Part shown: positions 17,804 to 27,242 of the stretch, piece after piece
How the letters are laid out: every line of letters starts with the position of its first letter
How positions within the stretch are numbered: position 1 is the first letter of the stretch
NCBI RefSeq assembly: GCF_000262755.1
Contig: NZ_AFEU01000001.1
Location: 930,001 to 994,000 of the forward strand
DNA: 64,000 bases
DNA from: Bacillus methanolicus PB1
GTDB taxonomy: Bacteria > Bacillota > Bacilli > Bacillales > Cytobacillaceae
Direction of reading: 5' to 3'
Position numbers and translations under genes: made by a program
Notes under the pieces: generated by a model
Database searches by the model: none
What the model saw: the letters and a program-made list of their open reading frames with translations, nothing else
Told to the model about the DNA's origin: nothing

Positions 17804-19480
17804 ATGAACAGAAAAAAGCTATTATATATATATATCATCGCCAGCATCTTTTGGATTTTTGGAACAAACTATCTTATTTATCAGTTTGAACCTTCCCCTT
17901 TGATTCATTTTCTTGAACGGGCTAAAGAGGTTTTATATGTTATAGTGACCGGGTGGCTGTTCTTTTTTTTCATAAACAAGAAAGAAGAATTGAACGCTTC
18001 AAAAGAAGAAGAAAAACGTCTGTCAACGCTTATCAATTCGATGGTTGACTTTGTTAATTTTAAAGATGGCGAAGGCAGATGGATTGAAGCCAATGAATTC
18101 GGATTAAAGTTGTTTCAGCTGGAAAATGTCGATTATAAAGGAAAAAAAGACTCTGAATTAGCAGAGTATTCAGAGTTTTACGCGGATGCTCTCAGATTCT
18201 GTGAAGTATCGGATGAGAAGGCGTGGGAAAACAGGGATATTACACGAATCGAAGAAGTGATTCCTTTGCCGGACGGCACAGTAAAAACCTTTGACACGAT
18301 TAAAGTTCCTCTTTTCCATTCCGATGGAAGCCGAAAAGGATTAGTTATTATAGGAAGAGATATAACCGAGAGAAAACATGTAGAAAAATTGCTGGAGGAA
18401 AGCCAGCAACAATACAAATCTTTATTTGAGTACAATCCTAATATTGTTTACATGATTGATCTGGACGGGATTATAACAAATTTAAACCCTCAATTCAAGG
18501 AGGTCACAGGTTTTGAATCGGATAAGTTCATTGGAAAAAATGTAAAAGACTTATTGCCAATTGACCAAAAGGAACATATATTAAAATTAATTTCAAATGT
18601 CATTTCCGATAAGAAACCGCAAAAATTTGAACTTAATGTCCATCATAAAAACGGAGATCCCATTACCCTGCAATGCACGGCGCTTCCAACCATTGTTAAC
18701 GGGAAAATTGCCGGAATCATCGGATACGGAAAAGATATAACCGAAATAAGGAAAACAGAGGAGCGGCTGAGAAGAGCAGAAAAACTTTCTGTTGTGGGCG
18801 AATTGTCTGCGAGTGTAGCCCACGAAATCAGAAATCCTCTTACATCTTTAAAAGGCTTTGTACAGCTTCTTCAGATTGAGGATGAAAAACATCGATATTA
18901 CTATCAAATTATGCTGGACGAATTAAATCGTATTAATCATATCGTCGGTGAACTCCTGCTTTTGGCGAAGCCGCAGAAAATAAAATTTACAAAAGCTGAT
19001 CTCCGAAATATTTTGTCCGACGTAATTTCATTGCTAAAAACAGAAGCATCCTTGCACAACGTTGAAATTGATTTTGTACTTCAAGACAATGAGTATATGA
19101 TTGAATGCGAGCCTAATCAATTGAAGCAATTGTTTATTAATATCATCAAAAATGCCATTGAAGCATCATCTAGCGGTGACAGCGTATCCGTTTTCTTGAC
19201 CAAGAAAGAAAATGAAAAAGTTTCGATTACAGTAAAAGATTATGGATGCGGTATATCAAAGGAACGGCTGAAAAAACTCGGAGAACCTTTTTATTCTTCA
19301 AAAGAAAAAGGAACCGGCCTTGGCCTAACCGTAAGCTATAAGATTGTCCAATCTCACAATGGAACGATACAATTTAACAGCGAAAAAAATAAAGGAACGG
19401 AAGTAAATATTGAATTGCCAACCAGGATTGAAAATACAGTTGAACAGACGCCTGAAGCGATAAAGGATATTGGAGCCTGA
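17804..19480 (+). CDS. PAS-domain sensor histidine kinase (orphan)
   Basis: The 558-residue kinase has two N-terminal membrane helices (residues about 5-25 and 42-60) with almost no extracellular loop, two PAS domains (about 75-195 and 205-325, each ending in GRDITERK / GYGKDITEIRK), a HisKA dimerisation region with phospho-acceptor His340 in SVAHEIRNPLTSLKGF, and a HATPase domain with IKNAIEAS, DYGCGIS and GTGLGLTVSYKI boxes. No response regulator is adjacent. This layout fits Bacillus phosphorelay kinases of the KinA-KinE type, which feed Spo0F; that role is an inference. Its weak ribosome site is CAGGGGTTAAAA. A long hairpin ends the transcript. Confidence 0.87.
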   Translation: MNRKKLLYIYIIASIFWIFGTNYLIYQFEPSPLIHFLERAKEVLYVIVTGWLFFFFINKKEELNASKEEEKRLSTLINSMVDFVNFKDGEGRWIEANEFGLKLFQLENVDYKGKKDSELAEYSEFYADALRFCEVSDEKAWENRDITRIEEVIPLPDGTVKTFDTIKVPLFHSDGSRKGLVIIGRDITERKHVEKLLEESQQQYKSLFEYNPNIVYMIDLDGIITNLNPQFKEVTGFESDKFIGKNVKDLLPIDQKEHILKLISNVISDKKPQKFELNVHHKNGDPITLQCTALPTIVNGKIAGIIGYGKDITEIRKTEERLRRAEKLSVVGELSASVAHEIRNPLTSLKGFVQLLQIEDEKHRYYYQIMLDELNRINHIVGELLLLAKPQKIKFTKADLRNILSDVISLLKTEASLHNVEIDFVLQDNEYMIECEPNQLKQLFINIIKNAIEASSSGDSVSVFLTKKENEKVSITVKDYGCGISKERLKKLGEPFYSSKEKGTGLGLTVSYKIVQSHNGTIQFNSEKNKGTEVNIELPTRIENTVEQTPEAIKDIGA

Positions 19481-19507
19481 CTCAAGGGTCATAAATTCCC
19501 TATATAG

Positions 19508-19641
19508 AAAAAACGAGGCTGTCTCATAAGGGTCTGACCCCACGTGCATTTATAAAATATATAGCATATTTATCCAACATTATGTCCTATATATTGTGTT
19601 ATGGGGTCTGACCCTTAGGCATTTGAGACAGCCTCGTTTTT
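19508..19641. repeat. 134-bp nested inverted repeat (REP-like) between convergent genes
   Basis: Outer arms AAAACGAGGCTGTCTCA / TGAGACAGCCTCGTTTT and inner arms AAGGGTCTGACCCCA / TGGGGTCTGACCCTTA flank an AT-rich core. It is the longest hairpin here and should terminate both the kinase and the aldehyde dehydrogenase genes. Confidence 0.8.
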
Positions 19642-19657
19642 ACTAGTAAAACTAGTC

Positions 19658-21097
19658 TCATATTAATTGAAGTGAAATATATTTGATTTCAAGGAATTCA
19701 TCTATCCCATAGTGGCTTCCTTCTCTTCCGAGTCCACTTTCTTTCATTCCGCCAAAAGGCGCCTGAGCAACAGATGGGGCGCCATCATTAATTCCCACTA
19801 TGCCGTATTCCAAATTTTCAGAAAACAAAACAGCCTTTTGCAAAGATTGGGTGTAAACATAGGCAGCCAACCCAAACGGAGTGTTATTCGCTCGTTGAAT
19901 GACTTCTTTATCGTCTGAATATGTGCTGACCGGTGCGATTGGTCCAAATGTCTCTTCCTGCATACATAACATATCATCTGTTACATCAGAGATCACAGCC
20001 GGCTCTATAAAATACCCTTTATCCATGTTTGCTGAAGGTCCTTCATGGAGAGTGGCTCCTTTTGCTACAGCATCTTCTAATTGGTGTTTGACTTTCTTGA
20101 CTGCCTCTTCGTCAATTAGCGGACCGATATCGACGTTCTCATCAAGGCCATTGCCTACTCGAAGTGATAATACAGCTTCTTGAAATGCTGATAGAAAAGT
20201 TTCCTTAATTGATTCATGTACAAAAATCCGATTGGCACAAATGCATGTTTGGCCGGCATTCCTGAATTTTGATTGTACAACACCCTTCACGGCTTCTTTA
20301 ATATTAGCATCTTCTGCGACGATAAAAGGTGCGAGACCGCCAAGTTCAAGAGATACTTTTTTTACAGTATCTGCGGCTTTCTTCATTAATAATTTTCCGA
20401 TCGGAGTAGAACCGGTAAACGTAACTTTCTTTACACGCGGATCTTCCATCCAAACATCTACCACTTCCGCTGGATTTTGAGTAGTTACGACATTAATAAC
20501 TCCTGCCGGAAACCCCGCTTCATGTGCACATTCTGCCAGTAAGAGTGCTGTAAGCGGTGTTTGTTTAGCCGGTTTTATAACGACTGTACAACCTGCAGCA
20601 AGAGCAGGAGCTACTTTCCGGGTGATCATCGCCGCCGGAAAGTTCCAAGGGGTTATGGCGGCAACGACCCCAACGGGCTGTTTTTGAACTAAAATTCTCT
20701 TGGAACCGGCGGAAGCCGGGATTGTTTCTCCATAAATTCGTTTCGCTTCTTCTGCAAACCATTTAACAAAGCTGTTGGCATATTTCAATTCACCTTTTGC
20801 TTCAGACAATGGTTTTCCCTGCTCTAATGTCATAATGAAAGCTAAATCATCTAACCGATCTTGTATTATTTGATGCCATTTTTCCAATAAATCTGCTCGT
20901 TTATAAGCAGTTGTTTTAGACCATGTTAGAAAAGCTTCATACGCAGCATCGACAACAAGCTTTGCTTCTTTTGCAGTCCCGTTCGGAACATATCCTACAG
21001 GTTCGAAAGTAGCCGGATTTTGAACCATGAAAGCATCTTCCATTAAAACCTGCTGTCCGTTTATATACATCCCTTTTGTCAATCTTTGCTTTTTCAT
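19658..21097 (-). CDS. gabD: NAD(P)-dependent succinate-semialdehyde dehydrogenase
   Basis: The 479-residue aldehyde dehydrogenase superfamily enzyme has nucleotide-binding AAITPWNFPAAM and FTGSTPIGK, the general-base glutamate in SLELGGLAPFIV and catalytic Cys285 in GQTCICANR. It resembles the GabD branch most closely (PAVISDVTDDMLCMQEETFGP). It would oxidise succinate semialdehyde, the last step of GABA use, making succinate. It is monocistronic with no gabT or gabR nearby. A related glutarate-semialdehyde or general aldehyde dehydrogenase cannot be excluded. Confidence 0.8.
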   Translation of the reverse strand: MKKQRLTKGMYINGQQVLMEDAFMVQNPATFEPVGYVPNGTAKEAKLVVDAAYEAFLTWSKTTAYKRADLLEKWHQIIQDRLDDLAFIMTLEQGKPLSEAKGELKYANSFVKWFAEEAKRIYGETIPASAGSKRILVQKQPVGVVAAITPWNFPAAMITRKVAPALAAGCTVVIKPAKQTPLTALLLAECAHEAGFPAGVINVVTTQNPAEVVDVWMEDPRVKKVTFTGSTPIGKLLMKKAADTVKKVSLELGGLAPFIVAEDANIKEAVKGVVQSKFRNAGQTCICANRIFVHESIKETFLSAFQEAVLSLRVGNGLDENVDIGPLIDEEAVKKVKHQLEDAVAKGATLHEGPSANMDKGYFIEPAVISDVTDDMLCMQEETFGPIAPVSTYSDDKEVIQRANNTPFGLAAYVYTQSLQKAVLFSENLEYGIVGINDGAPSVAQAPFGGMKESGLGREGSHYGIDEFLEIKYISLQLI

Positions 21098-21281
21098 ACC
21101 GCTGTTCTCTCCTCTCGTTTCTTATCTTTATTCAATGTGTAAATATACCGCCATTTCCCCCTCGCAGAAAGTCCTTTCCATACAGCAGAAGCATAAAAAG
21201 ATGCCCTCCGCAAATGCCAATAACTGTCAAATTCATTGCTACATTCTTTTGATCATCTATTCTCTTTGAATAATATTAAAA

Positions 21282-21307
21282 AAAACGAGGATAAATCCCT
21301 CGTTTTT
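21282..21307 (-). terminator. Terminator of the amino-acid ABC operon
   Basis: AAAACGAGG-loop-CCTCGTTTT with flanking A/T runs; it touches the stop codon of the ATPase gene at 21306. Confidence 0.8.
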
Positions 21308-22034
21308 AGAGTACTTTGCTTAAAAATGCTTTAGTTCGTTCATGCTGCGGATTGCTGAATAGTTCTCTCGGTTCATTTTCTTCGACAATGTATCCGCCGT
21401 CCATAAAAAGGACGCGATCGCCTACTTCGCGGGCGAATCCCATTTCGTGGGTAACAACAACCATTGTCATTCCTTCTTTTGCCAACTGTTTCATTACTTC
21501 CAATACATCACCGACCATTTCCGGATCAAGTGCTGAAGTTGGCTCATCAAAAAGCATGATTTTCGGATTCATGGCTAACGCTCTGGCAATGGCCACCCGC
21601 TGTTTTTGTCCGCCAGATAATTCTCCGGGATAGCTTTGTGCTTTTTCGCGCAGTCCAACTTTATCGAGCAGCTCAAGTGCCTTTTTTTCTGCCTCTTCTT
21701 TTGATATTTTCTTCACTTTTACAGGTGCGAGCGTAATATTTTCTAAAACTGTTTTATGAGGAAAAAGATTGAATTGCTGGAATACCATACCAACCTCTTG
21801 TCTTACTTTGTTAATATCAATCTTCGGATCGGTAATGTCGTGACCATTCACGATTACATTGCCGCCTGTTATTTCCTCAAGGCGATTTAAGCAACGAAGG
21901 AATGTACTTTTTCCTGAACCGGACGGACCGATAACACAAACAACCTCTTTTTCCTTTATTTCCGTATTAATATCTTTTAATACCTCTAGATTTCCAAATG
22001 ATTTTTTTAAGTTTTTTACTTGAATAATGCTCAT
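21306..22034 (-). CDS. glnQ: Polar amino-acid ABC transporter ATPase (GlnQ-like)
   Basis: The 242-residue ATPase has Walker [10 protein letters not shown], signature [15 protein letters not shown], Walker [15 protein letters not shown] and the H-loop in [13 protein letters not shown], as in GlnQ/ArtM/HisP. The start is the ATG at 22032-22034, which overlaps the permease stop as ATGA; the upstream open frame is just permease sequence in another phase. It is the third gene of a binding protein-permease-ATPase operon. It may also energise the ATPase-less importer at 4751-6305. The exact substrate is uncertain; glutamine or arginine are most likely. Confidence 0.88.
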   Translation of the reverse strand: MSIIQVKNLKKSFGNLEVLKDINTEIKEKEVVCVIGPSGSGKSTFLRCLNRLEEITGGNVIVNGHDITDPKIDINKVRQEVGMVFQQFNLFPHKTVLENITLAPVKVKKISKEEAEKKALELLDKVGLREKAQSYPGELSGGQKQRVAIARALAMNPKIMLFDEPTSALDPEMVGDVLEVMKQLAKEGMTMVVVTHEMGFAREVGDRVLFMDGGYIVEENEPRELFSNPQHERTKAFLSKVL

Positions 22035-22684
22035 CGCAGTACAAACCTCCGTTCTAGGAAATTGGAGAGTAAAGATAGTATATAAATGATAATGAAATAC
22101 ATAACTCCAACTGTCAGCCATATTTTAAATGCTTCAAATGTTGCCGCAGTTTGAATTTGCCCCTGTTGCGTCAAGTCTGCAATTCCAATAATGGAAAGAA
22201 GGGAAGTATCCTTCAAACTAATGATTGATTGATTCGTAATCGTAGGAAGCATTCTTCGAAAGGCTTGAGGAAGAATGATATAACGCATATTCTGAACAGC
22301 GGACAGGCCGAGTGATCGCGCTGCCTCTGTTTGTCCTTTATCAATTGACTGGATACCGGCTCGGATAATCTCAGCAAAATATGCCCCTGCATTAATCGCA
22401 ACCGTTATGATACCTGCTGTTGTATTATTAAACGAAATCCAATCCAATGAATTTATACCAAAATAAATAAAATACAATTGAACGAGGAATGGTGTTCCCC
22501 GGATGGCATCAACATATATTTTTCCAAACCAATTTAAAATTTTTATCGGCGCTAATCGGAACAATGCAATTACTAATCCGATTATAAAACCAAAAATTAT
22601 CGCCATTACGAAAATATGCAGGGTTACTTGGAGACCTTTCAATAAATAAGGAAAGGCTGAAGTAATAATATCCATCTTATTCAT
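22031..22684 (-). CDS. Polar amino-acid ABC transporter permease
   Basis: This 217-residue HisM-type permease has about five membrane segments and the EAA loop [23 protein letters not shown]. It resembles GlnP/ArtQ. Translation starts at ATG behind AAAGGAGATGAA and the end overlaps the ATPase gene by 4 bp. A GC-rich hairpin separates it from the binding-protein gene upstream, which should reduce permease levels relative to binding protein. It and the permease at 4751 are paralogues, sharing [20 protein letters not shown]-like stretches. Confidence 0.88.
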   Translation of the reverse strand: MNKMDIITSAFPYLLKGLQVTLHIFVMAIIFGFIIGLVIALFRLAPIKILNWFGKIYVDAIRGTPFLVQLYFIYFGINSLDWISFNNTTAGIITVAINAGAYFAEIIRAGIQSIDKGQTEAARSLGLSAVQNMRYIILPQAFRRMLPTITNQSIISLKDTSLLSIIGIADLTQQGQIQTAATFEAFKIWLTVGVMYFIIIYILSLLSNFLERRFVLR

Positions 22685-22691
22685 CTCCTTT

Positions 22692-22729
22692 CAAAAAGAA
22701 AGCGCGCCAGGTGCGCGCCTTTCTTTTTG
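22692..22729 (-). promoter_or_regulatory. Intercistronic hairpin between binding protein and permease
   Basis: AAAAAGAAAG and GCGCGC arms pair with GCGC and CTTTCTTTTT around CCTGG. On the minus strand it ends in CTTTCTTTTTG, like a leaky terminator. The first importer has a different hairpin in the same place. Confidence 0.65.
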
Positions 22730-22739
22730 TAAAAACAGC

Positions 22740-23525
22740 TTATTCCTTCAGATATTTATTTATTATTTCATCGTATTTGCCATTTTCTTTAAGCTCTGCA
22801 AGACCTTTATTAATTTTTTCTAACAGATCTTGATTTTTTCCTTTTAACACAGCAATGCCGTATTGGTCCCCGTTGAGGCGATCACCAACGATTTTTAAGC
22901 CAAGATCTTTTTGGGCAATTGCGTATGCAATGACAGGATAATCTTCAATTAGAACATCTGCATTTCCATTTGCCACTTCCTGGAACATGGAAGGGCTATC
23001 ATTAAATTGCACAACTTTAAATCCAATCTTATTCGCTTTCTCTTGTGCAAAAGTTGCACCAGTCGTTCCTTTTTTAACGGCAACTGTTTTACCCTTTAGG
23101 TCATCAACGGAACTAATATCTTTATTGTCTTTCTTAACAACTAATGTTAACCCCGCATCAAAGTACGGTTCAGAGAAATCAACAATTTTTTTTCTTTTGT
23201 CAGTAATGCTCATGCCAGCAATTGCAACGTCAAGCTGACCGGCTTGCAAGGCAGGTATGATTCCGCCAAAATCCATCGGAGATAATTCAATTTTAAAGCC
23301 TTGGCTTTCTGCTATTGCATTAATTAAATCAATGTCAATTCCTTTATATTCGTCTCCCTCTTTAAATTCAAATGGCGGATATGTAGTATCTATTCCAACT
23401 TTGTATACCTTATCTTCATTGCTATCTTTCCCGTTGCCATTTGCATTGTTATCATTGCCAGTGCCGCATGCAGCCAATAAAAGTGAAAAAATAAAAAATA
23501 TGCTTGCGAAACGCAATTTTTTCAT
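22740..23525 (-). CDS. Amino-acid ABC transporter substrate-binding lipoprotein
   Basis: The 261-residue precursor has a lipoprotein signal ending LLLAAC, an Asn/Gly-rich linker and an SBP_bac_3 domain with VGIDTTYPPFEFKEGDEYKGIDIDL. It resembles GlnH/ArtP binding proteins. It is the first gene of the operon continuing with permease and ATPase genes. Ribosome site AAAGGAGGA precedes ATG. I searched the 230 bp upstream for a TnrA box and found none with fewer than two mismatches, so nitrogen control is not supported here. Confidence 0.87.
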   Translation of the reverse strand: MKKLRFASIFFIFSLLLAACGTGNDNNANGNGKDSNEDKVYKVGIDTTYPPFEFKEGDEYKGIDIDLINAIAESQGFKIELSPMDFGGIIPALQAGQLDVAIAGMSITDKRKKIVDFSEPYFDAGLTLVVKKDNKDISSVDDLKGKTVAVKKGTTGATFAQEKANKIGFKVVQFNDSPSMFQEVANGNADVLIEDYPVIAYAIAQKDLGLKIVGDRLNGDQYGIAVLKGKNQDLLEKINKGLAELKENGKYDEIINKYLKE

Positions 23526-23730
23526 GAAAATCCTCCTTTTTCAGAAAATTATTAAATTGAATAAATTTGTAACAAATTTTTCATAAGCTATCATCATTTT
23601 ATACAAGGTCTTGTTGTTCATCAAGAAAAAAAAGATTCCAAATAAAGTAACCCCATAAGATAATGAGTGCAATTCTTTATACAAGTACGGAATTAGGCTA
23701 TCATAACCCCCAAAAAACAAAAAAAAAAAC

Positions 23731-23812
23731 GGACGGTCCTCTTGCACTTTAACGCTTTACCACGATGAGGGCCTGTCCCTCACTAATTTAAAGTGTTAAA
23801 GGAATGTCTTCT
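23731..23812. repeat. REP-like imperfect inverted repeat
   Basis: GGACGGTCCT, CACTTTAACGCTTTA and GAGGGCCTGTCCCTC are followed by TTTAAAGTGTTAAAGGAATGTC. Same family as 16219 and 36463 (ACTTTAACGC / GCGTTAAAG arms and GGAC..GTCC tips). Confidence 0.6.
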
Positions 23813-23818
23813 ATCTAT

Positions 23819-24246
23819 TTATACTTTTTCTTTTTGCCTGTTTAGAAACAGAAATGTTTTTATCATAAAATATGTGACTTCCTCCGGGAGCAGTTCCTTG
23901 ATTGGTTTCAACCTGTCACTGCCTGCCTCCTCCACTGCCTTTCTTATTAACGGCATGTATTCGGCGGGGATAAGAGCACCGAGGTCGACATCAAGTCCTT
24001 GTTCTGCACAGTGAAGCAGATGATTCTCTACTGTAGAAAGGGCAAGTTGCCGCTTCCTGGAAATTTCCTTCAACGTTAAACCGTTCCGAAACATTTCGTA
24101 CGTCACGAGGTGTGAGTGCCGTTCTGCTTTTTTTGCCGGCTTTTTCAGAGAGCTTTCAGTTGACTTAGAAAGCAATCGCTCTGGATGTTCTTCACAAAAT
24201 GAGATAATGGCACTGATGAAAGCTTCCCCATATTTTTTCAGCTAAT
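23819..24246 (-). pseudogene. recQ: Detached C-terminal part of RecQ (HRDC end plus helix-turn-helix)
   Basis: On the minus strand this frame reads LKKYGEAFISAIISFCEEHPERLL and then a helix-turn-helix segment (YEMFRNGLTLKEISRKRQLALSTVENHLL). This is exactly the missing end of the RecQ HRDC domain plus the HTH_40-type tail of long Bacillus RecQ proteins. Its frame is shifted by one base from the upstream RecQ frame, which stops at 24238. One added base near 24243 (ATT-AG to ATT-AAG) would join GVGEI to KLKKYGEAF. It has no own ribosome site, so it is probably not translated unless the frameshift is a sequencing error. Confidence 0.75.
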
Positions 24247-25950
24247 TTCTCCTACCCCATTTACTAGCAAGAACTCTTCGCCAGAATGAGGCAATTTTAC
24301 ACACATATCCTTTAAGGCTGAATCAGAAAAAACAACAAACGGCGGCACCTTTTCCATTTCCGCAATATTTCTTCTGACTGTTCTCAATCTTTCAAACAAA
24401 GGATCATCATTAGCCACTTGCTTCGTTAAAACGGCTTCTTTTCTGCGAACTTCTTGCTTTCCAAGCAATACATTCTTGCCTTTTTCCGTGACAAAAATCG
24501 TTGGAAATGAGCCGTGTTCCACTGCAATTAATTCCTCCGAGATGAGGAATTCAATAAAATCGCTTACTTCTTTAGCGCTTTTCTCCTTCATGATGCCGTA
24601 TGTCGAAAGTTCATGAAAGCGGAGCTTTGTAATTTTTTTATTTTTTGATCCGGTTAAAACCTGAGCCGTAATCGTCTTTCCGAACTTCTGCCCCATTCGG
24701 ACAATGCATGACAAAACCATTTGTGCTTCTTTTGTGACATCCACACTTGCACGGGAGTCAGTACAATTCCCGCACCGCCCGCACGGCTTTGTCTCTATTT
24801 CGCCAAAATACTGCAATATATAAGCTTGCAAACAATTTTCCGTATGGCAATAATCCACCATAAACTGAAGTTTTTCGAGTTCCTGTGATATCCGGCTCCG
24901 TTCACTTGACTGGTCGATCAAAAATCGCTGAACTTGTACATCTTGCGGGGAGTAAAAAACGATGCATTCACTCGCAAGCCCGTCCCTTCCTGCACGGCCC
25001 GCCTCCTGATAATAGCTTTCCATGTTTTTAGGAAGCTGGAAATGTATAACGTAACGAATATTGGATTTGTCGATCCCCATTCCAAATGCGGATGTAGCAA
25101 CCATTACCGTCGTTTTATCTGCCAAAAATTGCTCCTGCTCTCTCATCCTGTCCACATCGCTCATTCCTGCATGATAACGGCCGACATTTATATTTTCTTT
25201 TTTCAGCCTTTCATATAGCTGGTCAACCATTTTCCTGGTGGCCGCATAGATAATGCCTGATTCTTTATCGTTCTTTATCAAAAAATCTTTTAAAAAGTCG
25301 AGACGATCCTGACCCTTTATGACGGAAAATGATAAATTTTCCCTTTCAAATCCCGTAATAACTGTATTCTTTTTTTCAATTTCAAGAGATTTACAAATAT
25401 CCTCTCGAACTATTGGCGTGGCAGTGGCTGTTAAAGCAAGAACAATTGGTTTTTTTGTCAGATTGTCTACCATTCTGCGAATATGACGGTAGCTTGGCCG
25501 GAAGTCATGCCCCCACTGAGAAATACAGTGGGCTTCATCCACAGCAACGAGTGGAATCTCCATGCTTTTCAGATTTTCCACAAACTCTCGGGATTCAAGT
25601 CTTTCCGGAGCAATATATAAAAGCTTGTATCGTCCTTGTTTGGCTTTCATCATCCGTTCGTTTACTTCACTTATACTGATTGAGCTGTTAATAAATGTTG
25701 CAGGAATCCCCAGCTGCAATAGAGCATCAACTTGATCTTTCATTAACGAAATCAATGGGGAAAGGACGATCGATGTGCCTGGAAGTACGAGAGCAGGAAT
25801 TTGATAGCAAATCGATTTCCCGCCGCCCGTCGGCATCACACAAAGTGAGTTCTTACCTTCAAATACAAAGCGAATTGCCTGTTCCTGTCCTTTTCTAAAA
25901 GAGGGAAAACCAAAATAGGATTGTAAAAATTCCCGTGCTTTTTCAAACAA
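24238..25950 (-). CDS. recQ: ATP-dependent DNA helicase RecQ, truncated by frameshift
   Basis: A superfamily 2 helicase of 570 residues with motif I MPTGGGKSICYQIPAL, motif II VAVDEAHCISQWGHDF (DEAH), motif VI QEAGRAGRDG, the RQC zinc site (CLQAY, CGRCGNC) and a winged helix. The HRDC domain begins near residue 505 but the frame ends inside it at GVGEIS. It unwinds DNA during recombination and repair. The true product is probably about 710 residues with the downstream fragment. It starts at ATG or TTG near 25950 behind AAGGAGACAA. Without HRDC the helicase core may remain active. Confidence 0.9.
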   Translation of the reverse strand: MFEKAREFLQSYFGFPSFRKGQEQAIRFVFEGKNSLCVMPTGGGKSICYQIPALVLPGTSIVLSPLISLMKDQVDALLQLGIPATFINSSISISEVNERMMKAKQGRYKLLYIAPERLESREFVENLKSMEIPLVAVDEAHCISQWGHDFRPSYRHIRRMVDNLTKKPIVLALTATATPIVREDICKSLEIEKKNTVITGFERENLSFSVIKGQDRLDFLKDFLIKNDKESGIIYAATRKMVDQLYERLKKENINVGRYHAGMSDVDRMREQEQFLADKTTVMVATSAFGMGIDKSNIRYVIHFQLPKNMESYYQEAGRAGRDGLASECIVFYSPQDVQVQRFLIDQSSERSRISQELEKLQFMVDYCHTENCLQAYILQYFGEIETKPCGRCGNCTDSRASVDVTKEAQMVLSCIVRMGQKFGKTITAQVLTGSKNKKITKLRFHELSTYGIMKEKSAKEVSDFIEFLISEELIAVEHGSFPTIFVTEKGKNVLLGKQEVRRKEAVLTKQVANDDPLFERLRTVRRNIAEMEKVPPFVVFSDSALKDMCVKLPHSGEEFLLVNGVGEIS

Positions 25951-26205
25951 GTAGTTGTCTCCTTTCTTTTTTCACTATAAACGTGTTTAGGTAGTTTCAT
26001 TATATCTAAATTTCGTCATATTATTTAAGAATTTATAGATTTTGCGTAGTGTTTAGTCTATTTTTGTAGAAATTTTTGTTGTTTTACTTTAAAAAATTTG
26101 CGGCAAAACGTAATAAAATAGGATTGACAAATTGTCTGAAAAGTAGAGTTGTCCTTAAGCAGCGTAATTGTTTGGAAATGAATTTTAAAAGAGGAGGGAT
26201 TTTTG

Positions 26206-26307
26206 ATGAAAATCAAAGTAAGATGTTGGAGAATGCTGACATTACAAGACAAGTTATTTATATTAAAAGCTATCAGCCAGCGTTCAAGATTGAAAAAGAG
26301 TGCTTAA
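26206..26307 (+). CDS. Possible 33-residue basic peptide
   Basis: ATG 26206 has an excellent ribosome site (AGAGGAGGGA, seven bases upstream) and opens a 33-codon frame rich in K and R (MKIKVRCWRMLTLQDKLF...). A second frame across the same bases encodes a more protein-like string (DENQSKMLENADITRQVIY) but has no usual start codon with that site. So either a short peptide is made or the stretch is the tail of a broken gene. The rest of 25951-26440 is AT-rich and otherwise empty. Confidence 0.3.
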   Translation: MKIKVRCWRMLTLQDKLFILKAISQRSRLKKSA

Positions 26308-26368
26308 ATAGTTGATGTGTTAAATTATACCATAAAGTAAAAAAATATGATACATTCTAATTATAATT

Positions 26369-26402
26369 TAAAGCAGGAAACCTTATTTGGTTCCTGCTTT
26401 TC
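26369..26402. terminator. Intrinsic terminator
   Basis: AAGCAGGAA-ACCTTATTTGG-TTCCTGCTT followed by TTCT; A-run on the other side, so it may work for the leftward Uma2 gene or a rightward small transcript. Confidence 0.65.
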
Positions 26403-26440
26403 TATTAAACACTGCTCATGATGAATTATTTATTTTAAAA

Positions 26441-27016
26441 TTATCCTTTAAAAACATTCCTCAAATCAATATAAAAACCTTCAAAGAGACCTACTTCCAA
26501 TCGATCGTCTTTTACAAAAACGCCTGCTTGTTTATATGCGGTTCCATCTAATTTGTAAACCTCGATTGACATATGGTATGGATCGACTATCCAATAATCT
26601 TTTACACCTGCTTTTTCATAGCTTTTATATTTAATCAATCGGTCATTCCTTGTTGTTGATGGAGATAGAACTTCGATTACTAAGTCTGGAGCACCTGTAA
26701 TATATTTTTCGCCTATTTTATTTCCATCGCATACTACAATTAAATCTGGCTGGACCCAGTCTTTAATCTCATCATACTTTGTATCATTTGTGGCAAATAA
26801 ACAAACATCAATGGGGGCCGAAAATGCCATGCATTCTTTTCCACGAAGGAACATTTTGAATTCCGCAGTTAGTTCGTCGACCACATCCTGATGCCTCGGA
26901 GTAGGAGAGGGTGACATACTAATCATTTCCCCGTTAATAACCTCGCAAGACAAATCCTCATCCCAAGATAAATAGTCGGCATAAGAATATTTTCTTTTTC
27001 CTTCCGGCATTCCCAT
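26441..27016 (-). CDS. Uma2 family (DUF820) endonuclease-like protein
   Basis: The 191-residue protein has the Uma2/PD-(D/E)XK-like pattern: YSYADYLSW at the start, EVINGEMISMSPSPTPRHQ, VQPDLIVVCD, PDLVIEVLSPSTTRNDRLIKY and YWIVDP. The acidic residues and lysine of these motifs form the presumed nuclease site. The family is abundant in cyanobacteria and some Firmicutes and its biological role is unknown. ATG 27016 is preferred over GTG 27025 because GGGGTGAT lies just upstream. It is monocistronic. A truncated second family member lies at 61284-61781. Confidence 0.85.
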   Translation of the reverse strand: MGMPEGKRKYSYADYLSWDEDLSCEVINGEMISMSPSPTPRHQDVVDELTAEFKMFLRGKECMAFSAPIDVCLFATNDTKYDEIKDWVQPDLIVVCDGNKIGEKYITGAPDLVIEVLSPSTTRNDRLIKYKSYEKAGVKDYWIVDPYHMSIEVYKLDGTAYKQAGVFVKDDRLEVGLFEGFYIDLRNVFKG

Positions 27017-27242
27017 ATAAATCACCCCGTTTTATTTACATTATATCATTGGGTGCGGATTTGCTACCGAGCTTTTTAGCTCGCACATAATGCGTAGAAT
27101 ACAAATCTTCCATGTACTGGTTTCCTGTTTTCGAAAAACGCAAGCGTTGCTTTGGCCCTTTCCCCCAAGACATGTAAACGGTCCTAGATGATTTAAGATT
27201 TTGTTCTTTCGCAAATTACAAAAATTGACAACGCATTAAAAC

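Noticed and set aside
23526-23730. TnrA box before the second amino-acid ABC operon
   Set aside because: TGTAACAAATTTTTCAT is the best candidate but fails at several positions of the right half.
26076-26315. 80-codon frame overlapping the 33-residue ORF
   Set aside because: Its C-terminal half looks protein-like, but no start codon is served by the ribosome site at 26190; it may be a gene tail at most.
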